This document shows, one piece after another, positions 1 through 4,799 of a DNA stretch of 5,319 nt. A model generated the notes under the pieces. It was not told the DNA's origin. It worked only from the letters and a program-made list of their open reading frames with translations, and ran no database searches. Origin of the DNA: Thermofilaceae archaeon (GTDB taxonomy: Archaea; Thermoproteota; Thermoprotei; Thermofilales; B69-G16). Position numbers and translations under genes: made by a program. The stretch covers positions 1 to 5,319 of the forward strand of contig JALURF010000054.1 in NCBI GenBank assembly GCA_027017165.1, read 5' to 3'. Each line of letters opens with the position of its first letter. Positions within the stretch are counted from its first letter, which is position 1.

Positions 1-446
1 GATCTAAAGCTATCACTGGTTTTATCGAAGTCTCCCTTAGGCTCGCTCTAATGTTAAGTGCTACTTTGATATTCTCCTCCTTAACGAACCCCAGAGACCT
101 GCTTAGATCTCTAGAATCCGAGCTGGGATTGCCTAAACAAGTATCATTTACCGTATCTCTCTCCCTCAGGCTTTTAAGAATATTCGAAGCCGACATCAGA
201 GAAGTGCAGGCTGTGAGGAAGAGTAGAGGCTTAAGAACTATTCCTCTAACTCCCTCCGATTGGGGTTCATTTTTATCGCCACTTTTAAGCATAGGACTTG
301 AAAGAGGCAAGTGGATTGGTATAGCAGCAGAGCTTAGAGGCTTCTCTTTGAGGAAAAGTAAAAAAACATGTTTAAAAGTCGGTTTATTAGATTTTCTTAT
401 TTTTACTTTAATGCTCGTTCAGATAATAGTTTACCTAATATTCTGA
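1..446 (+). CDS. ECF transporter transmembrane coupling protein EcfT (5' partial)
   Basis: This is the C-terminal part of the membrane scaffold that links the two ATPases of an energy-coupling factor importer to its substrate-binding S component. The frame is open from base 3 with no stop, so the gene begins upstream; the ATG at 51 lies inside a hydrophobic segment and is not the start. About 147 residues are visible, against roughly 200-260 for the family. Both EcfT signature motifs, through which the protein contacts the ATPases, are present: AVRKSRG (bases 210-230) and AAELRGF (324-344). A last membrane helix follows (LLDFLIFTLMLVQIIVYLIF region), then TGA. The S component gene begins 63 bases downstream on the same strand, as in ykoEDC-type loci, so together they should form one vitamin importer. 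EcfA genes are not in the window. Identification is from motifs plus context. Confidence 0.88.
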   Translation, partial: SKAITGFIEVSLRLALMLSATLIFSSLTNPRDLLRSLESELGLPKQVSFTVSLSLRLLRIFEADIREVQAVRKSRGLRTIPLTPSDWGSFLSPLLSIGLERGKWIGIAAELRGFSLRKSKKTCLKVGLLDFLIFTLMLVQIIVYLIF

Positions 447-462
447 GAATTTTCCTAAAGGA

Positions 463-487
463 TTCTTAAAGACAGAATTTTTAAGAA
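463..487. repeat. 25-base inverted repeat overlapping the TATA-like box before the S component gene
   Basis: TTCTTAAA (463-470) is matched exactly by its reverse complement TTTAAGAA (480-487) around a 9-base spacer. Inside the spacer one further A-T pair (472/478) and a G-T apposition (471/479) can form. The right arm coincides with the TATA-like element of the next gene, so a bound dimeric repressor would block transcription. It could also fold as a weak AU-rich hairpin after ecfT. The symmetry is directly visible; the regulatory role is inference. Confidence 0.5.
478..485 (+). promoter_or_regulatory. Putative TATA box for the YkoE-like S component gene
   Basis: TTTTTAAG is centred about 28 bases before the ATG at 510, the spacing expected for an archaeal TATA box driving a transcript that starts at or just before the start codon. 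The bases before the ATG (AACTTAATCCAACGGT) contain no Shine-Dalgarno, which fits leaderless translation. AT-rich sequence makes chance matches easy, so confidence is moderate. Confidence 0.42.
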
Positions 488-509
488 AGCGATAACTTAA
501 TCCAACGGT

Positions 510-1028
510 ATGAAGCTCAACTACACTACGGTGGATTTAGCTATTTTAGCCGTAGTAGCGGCGCTATTCGGCGCAATTTTCGCATTTGCGTGGACACCCT
601 ACTACGCTATAAAAGCTATCGGCGGCAAGCCAGTCGCCGTACTACTAACCTACGGCATATGGTATATGGCTGCCCCGCTCGCCGCCACGTTACTGAAAAA
701 ACCAGGCTCTGCGATTCTCGGAGAAACTCTAGCTGGACTCGTCGAATCTCTAATACCTCAGATAGGCGGCTTCTCCTCACTTATATACGCGTTTTTCCAA
801 GGCTTATTCTCGGAGATGGTATACGCTGTTGGCAAGTACAAGAGTTTTGGAGGATTACAAGCCGCTTTGGCGGGCGCCGTGCCAGCATTGCCTTCGATAC
901 TACTGGATATATTCCTCTGGGGATCCGTCTACCCACCTGAAATTTTCGCGGTATTGTTAGTATTGGCTATGGTTAGCGGTGCTATTTACGGTTTTATAGC
1001 CTATAGCGTCGCTGAGAGAGTAAGATAG
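510..1028 (+). CDS. ykoE: YkoE-like ECF transporter S component (thiamine/HMP family)
   Basis: This is the membrane substrate-binding subunit of an ECF importer, working with the EcfT encoded just upstream and ATPases outside the window. The 172 residues are almost entirely hydrophobic and fit six membrane helices, roughly residues 8-28, 42-62, 66-82, 89-108, 114-136 and 145-167, the S-component architecture and size. The stretch at residues 48-79 (YGIWYMAAPLAATLL, then KKPGSAILGE and the following AGLVE) resembles the family hallmark of YkoE. Bacterial YkoE binds thiamine, and its genes are often annotated for hydroxymethylpyrimidine or thiamine uptake; older databases call the family a cobalt permease. 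The start at 510 gives a short charged N-terminus followed directly by helix 1 and has no Shine-Dalgarno, suggesting a leaderless message. The class is well supported; the exact ligand is inferred from the family. A second open frame inside it (590-940) is a shadow. Confidence 0.85.
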   Translation: MKLNYTTVDLAILAVVAALFGAIFAFAWTPYYAIKAIGGKPVAVLLTYGIWYMAAPLAATLLKKPGSAILGETLAGLVESLIPQIGGFSSLIYAFFQGLFSEMVYAVGKYKSFGGLQAALAGAVPALPSILLDIFLWGSVYPPEIFAVLLVLAMVSGAIYGFIAYSVAERVR

Positions 1029-1029
1029 A

Positions 1030-1054
1030 ATAAGCAAAAACATTTTTTGTTTAT
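1030..1054. repeat. Near-perfect 25-base palindrome filling the gap before the PfkB kinase
   Basis: Bases 1030-1040 (ATAAGCAAAAA) pair with 1044-1054 (TTTTTGTTTAT) at 10 of 11 positions. The one exception is 1034/1050 (G-T), and the central bases are CAT. The repeat occupies practically the whole gap between the S component stop (1028) and the kinase ATG (1055), and ends on the base before that ATG. It could be an operator, an RNA hairpin that limits kinase translation, or a weak terminator, since its right arm holds a run of six T (1043-1048). The symmetry is certain; the role is unknown. Confidence 0.55.
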
Positions 1055-1936
1055 ATGGCGGAAGTTACTGTTTTTGGGTCTCTAGCAATAGACCACATAT
1101 TTATTCTAGATGAGCTTCCTGGATGGGATGAAGTTAAAATCGTTAAACAATATTACATAGAGGCTGGAGGCTCGGCCGCGAATGTAGCGTATGCCCTGGC
1201 TAGGCTGGGAGTAAAAGTTTCGTTCATAGGGAAGGCTGGAGGAGATAAATGGGCTACGCGCTGCCTTGAAAATTTAAGGAATGCTGGTGTAGATGTATCG
1301 CGCGTAGTCGTAGAGAAAGGATTGAAGACTGTTGAGGCTTACGTGTTAGTGGTTGATGGTAGGAAGATGATACTTATACCCTTCGTTGACGAGCTAGCTC
1401 TCTCATTGGAATCTCCAGGTGAAGTCGATTATTCAGCTATAGATGAGAGCAGGATAGTGTATATCGGCGAAGTTTTCGTAGAAGTTGCTGAAAACATAGC
1501 TAGATATTCAAAGTCTAGAGGCAAATGCGTGGTGTACAGGATTGTAACACCCTACGCCAGATTGGGGATTGAGAAATTGAAAAAGGTACTGCAATATGTC
1601 GATATTTTACTGCTAAACTCGAAGAGTTGGAAAATATTGCATACCTCTGGAGTCGCTTTAGATAATTTACTGGGTATGGGTATTAACCATGTTATTATAA
1701 CTAAAGGTGAAAGTGGCGTAGAAATTAACGGTAAACCGTTAAATCCGCCGTTTTTTAAAGAAAGAATTTTAGATACTACGGGTTGTGGTGACGCGTTTGC
1801 CGCTGGATTGATTAAAAAACTGTTAGAAGGTAAGGAAATAGAAAAGGCAGTTTATTTTGGCATGTTACTGGCTTCTTACGTGGCTTCTGAACCGGGAGCT
1901 AGGAAGGGGATCGGTAAATTCGTTAAACGTGCTTGA
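1055..1936 (+). CDS. PfkB/ribokinase-family small-molecule kinase
   Basis: This cytosolic ATP-dependent kinase transfers phosphate to a hydroxyl of a sugar, nucleoside or vitamin-type substrate; the specific substrate cannot be read from sequence. Its 293 residues match the family's usual length. Visible motifs are the substrate-site Asp13 near the N-terminus (SLAIDHIF), the first PfkB signature at 38-52 (GGSAANVAYALARLG), IGKAGGD at 58-64, the nucleotide-site strand VIITKGESG at 213-221, and the second signature DTTGCGDAFAAG at 240-251 with anion-hole glycines and catalytic base Asp246. The NxxE motif, whose Glu normally helps place the metal, appears as N188-S-K-S191, so the Glu is missing. 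No Shine-Dalgarno precedes the ATG; an inverted repeat abuts it. It follows the S component gene by 26 bases on the same strand, so co-transcription and action on imported HMP or thiamine are possible but unproven. Its 3' end overlaps the convergent gene by 14 bases. Confidence 0.88.
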   Translation: MAEVTVFGSLAIDHIFILDELPGWDEVKIVKQYYIEAGGSAANVAYALARLGVKVSFIGKAGGDKWATRCLENLRNAGVDVSRVVVEKGLKTVEAYVLVVDGRKMILIPFVDELALSLESPGEVDYSAIDESRIVYIGEVFVEVAENIARYSKSRGKCVVYRIVTPYARLGIEKLKKVLQYVDILLLNSKSWKILHTSGVALDNLLGMGINHVIITKGESGVEINGKPLNPPFFKERILDTTGCGDAFAAGLIKKLLEGKEIEKAVYFGMLLASYVASEPGARKGIGKFVKRA

Positions 1937-2984
1937 GTATTTTAAGTACTTGATCGAAATATTTTGGGCCGTAAGTTAGCGTTATTTGGTATCTCTCTTC
2001 ACCACTTTTAGTGGTTATTTTCTCAAGCCATCCGCGCACGTAGCCCCTCTCTCCTTCTTCAAGTTGCAACCTAAATTCCTCGACATAAGAAACTACCTTG
2101 TCCACCTCTATTGGAGAGGGCATGCCATGCGATTTGAGAACTTCTACCTTGTAGACTGAGGGCATGAAATACGATTGTGAAGAATCTACCACTTCGATAA
2201 TCGCTTCTACAAAGCCTATTTTTTGAACGTTAGCTAGGTTGGGGTACTCGTTCGATATCTCATCCCACCGTTTTACGGGTTCGAATTCCATTTTGAGAAT
2301 TCTCCAAGCTTTACTATAGGTAGAGTATATCATTTTCCTGCGCTGGTGCCACATATACTCCTTTAACGATAAATGGCGAAACCTTTTATACCTAGAATCT
2401 GGAGGATTAGGGGCTTCGTATTCGTTTTTAAAGCCAGAGTTAGGATCCCTATACAATTCTCTTAGAACTTCTCTGAGCTCTTCAGTCTGCCTGACCCCGT
2501 AGATTATGAAATCTAGATCGCTATAGTTCACATTATAGAAATCGTGGAGTAACGAGCCGAAGACTCCGAAGTCGGTTAACCTTAAGCTGGATATTTCCAA
2601 AATTTTTTCAAGGACTTTCTTTAAAGCATTTATAAGCTTATTTTCTTCGTCTTCCTCAAAAATTTGTAGCAACTTTTTATCAGGCCTCCTAAGTTCGGCA
2701 ATTTGACTTTCACTTATCCCGACCACACGCCTTTTAAAGACCTTACTATATATCGTATAGTGGGGGAAATTCTCTTTAACGAATTTGAGCCCTTCATCAA
2801 AGTAGAATTTATAGTACATCGTCTTCCCGCCATTTCTTAATGCCCTTTTATCCTTACTTTTGTAAAGCGTATCGGGCGCGTATTCTACATCGCAGAAATA
2901 CGCCCCGGATGGATGGTCGTAACCTATAACTCTAAAGATTATACCTTCTCGGCTAACAGGGGCATCTCTATCTCTAGCTTTCAT
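1923..2984 (-). CDS. Archaeal nucleotidyltransferase-like protein, paralogue 1 (acidic third-site subtype)
   Basis: A 353-residue protein resembling the archaeal group annotated as predicted nucleotidyltransferase (COG1665-like, from memory). Three parts are visible. An N-terminal domain of unknown role (about 1-95) has D5-R-D7, EG at 13-14 and GYDHP at 21-25, shared with the upstream paralogue. A polymerase-beta-type core (about 115-240) has G143-S144 followed 12 residues later by D156-L-D158 (bases 2511-2558), the GS-x(n)-DxD metal site. A C-terminal domain (about 255-353) carries SYFMPSVYKVEVL and VSYVEEF. A later core strand, KMEFEPVK (231-238), supplies E233 and E235 as candidates for the third metal-binding carboxylate. 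The ATG at 2984 lies within the end of the upstream gene, and the N-terminus aligns with that paralogue. Substrate and biological role are not known to me. Alternatives such as a degenerate non-catalytic protein look less likely here than for its paralogues. Confidence 0.8.
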   Translation of the reverse strand: MKARDRDAPVSREGIIFRVIGYDHPSGAYFCDVEYAPDTLYKSKDKRALRNGGKTMYYKFYFDEGLKFVKENFPHYTIYSKVFKRRVVGISESQIAELRRPDKKLLQIFEEDEENKLINALKKVLEKILEISSLRLTDFGVFGSLLHDFYNVNYSDLDFIIYGVRQTEELREVLRELYRDPNSGFKNEYEAPNPPDSRYKRFRHLSLKEYMWHQRRKMIYSTYSKAWRILKMEFEPVKRWDEISNEYPNLANVQKIGFVEAIIEVVDSSQSYFMPSVYKVEVLKSHGMPSPIEVDKVVSYVEEFRLQLEEGERGYVRGWLEKITTKSGEERYQITLTYGPKYFDQVLKILKHV

Positions 2985-4005
2985 CGCTGGAGACCACCGG
3001 TACTAAGTAGTTGTCCGGTACTTCCGCCGTTCCAATAACCACTCTGTAATAGGGTTCGCCTCTTCTAGGTTCTACTCTTTCCAGTTTCCCCTTAAATTTG
3101 ATATCTTCGCCTTCAAAAGCTATTCCAGAGAAGATTCCTTCATAGGAAACTATTTCTTCGATTTCAACGTTAATCCCTCTCACATTCTCCACCTTGTAGA
3201 TCGCTGGGAGGAAGAGTGATTCGCTAGTATCGCTTATAGTACAAACGCCTTCCACGGTCTTGATTGGGAAGTAATACTTATCCCCATATTTCTCCGTTAT
3301 TTCATAATCCTTTCTAACAGGATGTACGGAGAAGTATCTCCCTTTAAAGAAACCATAATTCCATCTTCTATGAGCTATAATCTTCGCATCTTTCGAGGGT
3401 ATTTTAAAGCGATCGAATAGCGCCTTTACCCATTCCTTAAGCCTATCTTCGCCTGGCTTTTTAACGGGAGAATCCCTATTGAGGCTTTCCATAGCCTCTC
3501 GGAGCTTAAAGGATTCTCTTGCTCCGTAAACTGTTAGATCTATGTCAGAGAAATTTGGATTGTGAATTTTTATTAGTATAGATCCTGTCACTCCAAAATC
3601 ATGGGTCCTTAATCCGCTCATCTCGGAGAGAAAGTGTACGAGCTCATCGACTTCACGCTCTAGAGGGTCCTTGCTTTCCTTTAAGATTTCTTTAAGTCTT
3701 TCTTTAGCGCTGTAGTACTTCTTAATAGCCTCCCGTGGGACCATCGATATTTTTATGTGTCTTATCGGGCAGTAGTGGACGTAGTGGGGATATTTCCTTT
3801 CAAGGAATCTAATTGTTTCGTAGACTTTAACAGCGTGATAGTATTCTAGCGCTCGCTCATATCTAATGCTTGTACCCCATTTGCCAGCTTTTGAGGGTAT
3901 ATACTTTAAATAGGCGGTGTATTTGTCGGGCGGGTGAAGATAGCCTACTATACAGAAGAAAAAGCCTTCTACAGTTTCTACGAAATCTCTATCTTCGAGC
4001 TTCAA
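2974..4005 (-). CDS. Archaeal nucleotidyltransferase-like protein, paralogue 2 (third acidic residue absent)
   Basis: The 343 residues have the same three-part layout as the downstream gene. An N-terminal domain has D5-R-D7, EG at 13-14 and GYLHPP at 21-26. The nucleotidyltransferase core has G141-S142 and S153-D154-I155-D156 (bases 3538-3585), followed by VYGAR. The C-terminal domain has SESLFLPAIYKV (261-272), IVSYEGIF (285-292) and a VIGTAEVPDNY stretch. The strand where a third catalytic carboxylate is expected reads FSVHPVR (225-231), with no acid. Start choice: the codon at 4005-4003 is TTG. It is supported by alignment of MKLEDRD with MKARDRD of the paralogue, by GGTG seven bases upstream, and by an in-frame TAG at 4020-4018; the next Met is residue 88. 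It overlaps the following gene by 11 bases (ATGAAAGCTAG), implying coupled translation and probably a joint function. Catalytic activity is uncertain. Confidence 0.8.
   Translation of the reverse strand: MKLEDRDFVETVEGFFFCIVGYLHPPDKYTAYLKYIPSKAGKWGTSIRYERALEYYHAVKVYETIRFLERKYPHYVHYCPIRHIKISMVPREAIKKYYSAKERLKEILKESKDPLEREVDELVHFLSEMSGLRTHDFGVTGSILIKIHNPNFSDIDLTVYGARESFKLREAMESLNRDSPVKKPGEDRLKEWVKALFDRFKIPSKDAKIIAHRRWNYGFFKGRYFSVHPVRKDYEITEKYGDKYYFPIKTVEGVCTISDTSESLFLPAIYKVENVRGINVEIEEIVSYEGIFSGIAFEGEDIKFKGKLERVEPRRGEPYYRVVIGTAEVPDNYLVPVVSSDES
2993..2998 (-). promoter_or_regulatory. Shine-Dalgarno-like site for paralogue 1
   Basis: On the minus strand GGTGGT stands eight bases before the ATG at 2984. 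It matches part of the archaeal GGAGGTGAT consensus and lies inside the end of the upstream coding sequence. This supports the chosen start and translation as an internal gene of a two-gene message. Confidence 0.45.
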
Positions 4006-4012
4006 CCTAATA

Positions 4013-4016
4013 CACC
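4013..4016 (-). promoter_or_regulatory. Shine-Dalgarno-like site deciding the TTG start of paralogue 2
   Basis: GGTG on the minus strand lies seven bases before TTG at 4005. The match is only four bases, but it has the right spacing, and the reading frame is closed by TAG at 4020-4018, leaving TTG (or an ATT three residues earlier in the open frame) as the only starts near the paralogue-aligned N-terminus. Confidence 0.4.
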
Positions 4017-4036
4017 ACTATCTGAAATATCGGGAG

Positions 4037-4044
4037 TTTTAAGG
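4037..4044 (-). promoter_or_regulatory. Putative TATA box for the nucleotidyltransferase pair
   Basis: CCTTAAAA on the minus strand would place transcription start near 4014, leaving a leader of about nine bases before the TTG at 4005. That would put the GGTG ribosome site almost at the transcript end, a slightly awkward fit, so the true start may lie a few bases further upstream. It shares an 80-base divergent gap with the promoter of the HAD gene. Confidence 0.28.
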
Positions 4045-4056
4045 TTCAGCTAAGAC

Positions 4057-4067
4057 ATAAATTTTAA
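4057..4067 (+). promoter_or_regulatory. Putative TATA box for the HAD hydrolase gene
   Basis: ATAAATTTTAA is centred about 24 bases before the ATG at 4086, so transcription would begin at or next to that codon. No Shine-Dalgarno is present in GATTATGTAAAG before the ATG, consistent with a leaderless message. This spacing slightly favours the ATG at 4086 over the in-frame ATG at 4092. Confidence 0.4.
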
Positions 4068-4085
4068 CTAGATGATTATGTAAAG

Positions 4086-4799
4086 ATGCCTATGGTCGTT
4101 AAAGCTGTTTTCTTCGATATGGGAAGCACTCTAGTTTATGATACAGGTCTGCGACGTAATTTCGTGGAAAGATTGTATAGAGAGCTGGGCAAGAGCTATA
4201 GCGTAGATCGTAAAGAGCTTGAAAAACTTTTTAATTTATGGGATTCTATACCGTACCGAGAGGGTGAGGAAGAGTACTGGGATTTATTCAGGGTCATGCT
4301 TTTGTTAAAGAGGCTCGGGATAAGCCCGGTCCCGCATCTAGTAAACTCAATTTACAAAACTGTGGTCGAGGTATGGACGGAGAGTTATCAAGTAGAAGAA
4401 GACGCAGTCTCAACTATTGAGAAATTGAAGAATTATGGCTTTAAGATAGGGATAATTTCGAACGCCGGAAGCTATGACTCGGTGTATGGAGAATTAGAAA
4501 AGGCTGATCTCTTAGACTATATAGATGTTGTTATAGTTTCTCAAGCCGTGATATGGAAAAAACCATCACCACAAATATTTAGAATAGCCCTGGATATGGC
4601 CGGAGTCAAGCCTTCCGAGGCTGTCCACGTGGGCGATGATCCCGTAGCCGATGTAGAAGGCGCTAAAAAAGCGGGGCTGTGGACCGTTCAGAAACTTAGG
4701 AAAGATACGGAGATATCCCCATTCGCCGATTTTGTCATAGAGAAGATAAGCGAAATTCCCGAGGTAATAGAGGAGATCATAGAAAAGAAGCTACTTTAA
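4086..4799 (+). CDS. HAD-superfamily hydrolase (subfamily IA-like phosphatase)
   Basis: A 237-residue cytosolic hydrolase of the haloacid dehalogenase superfamily, probably a phosphatase on a small phosphorylated metabolite. Motif I is FFDMGST (9-15), with nucleophile D11; the usual second Asp of DxDxT is replaced by G13. A helical cap of about 75 residues follows (about 20-100), typical of subfamily I. Motif II is ISNAGS (124-129, S125), motif III WKKPSP (157-162, K158 or K159), and motif IV HVGDDPVADVEGAKKAG (181-197; D184, D185, D189). The ending ADFVIEKISEIPEVI is common in this subfamily. Loss of the second motif I Asp, normally the general acid/base, occurs in some archaeal relatives of the FDxGGT type but leaves phosphatase rate and substrate uncertain. 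ATG at 4092 is an alternative start two codons in. The gene lies antisense between nucleotidyltransferase paralogues, and its last nine bases overlap the convergent one. Substrate unknown. Confidence 0.85.
   Translation: MPMVVKAVFFDMGSTLVYDTGLRRNFVERLYRELGKSYSVDRKELEKLFNLWDSIPYREGEEEYWDLFRVMLLLKRLGISPVPHLVNSIYKTVVEVWTESYQVEEDAVSTIEKLKNYGFKIGIISNAGSYDSVYGELEKADLLDYIDVVIVSQAVIWKKPSPQIFRIALDMAGVKPSEAVHVGDDPVADVEGAKKAGLWTVQKLRKDTEISPFADFVIEKISEIPEVIEEIIEKKLL

Noticed and set aside
51..53. ATG at 51 as the start of the leftmost gene
   Set aside because: The frame is open to base 3 and the preceding residues continue a membrane helix; EcfT proteins are much longer than 131 residues.
441..450. CTGAGA after the EcfT stop, which resembles the conserved element of a TPP riboswitch, tempting next to a thiamine-type transporter
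   Set aside because: The other conserved TPP-riboswitch segments (for example ACCUGA-type) and the required helices are absent in the 63-base gap, and the hexamer is easily a chance match.
590..940. Open frame of 116 codons on the plus strand inside the S component gene
   Set aside because: It is rich in Arg, Thr and Ser with no recognisable motif, and lies wholly within a clearly membrane-type coding sequence in another frame; it is a shadow frame.
1937..1956. Short palindrome AAGTACTT and T-rich bases after the kinase stop as a terminator
   Set aside because: The stem is only four base pairs without a following T run, and it lies within the coding end of the convergent gene.
1923..4005. 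Interpretation of the coupled pair as an MNT/HEPN toxin-antitoxin module
   Set aside because: Both genes encode about 350-residue nucleotidyltransferase-like proteins with the same domains; no HEPN-type helical partner with an RxxxxH motif is recognisable, and the proteins are far larger than minimal nucleotidyltransferase antitoxins.
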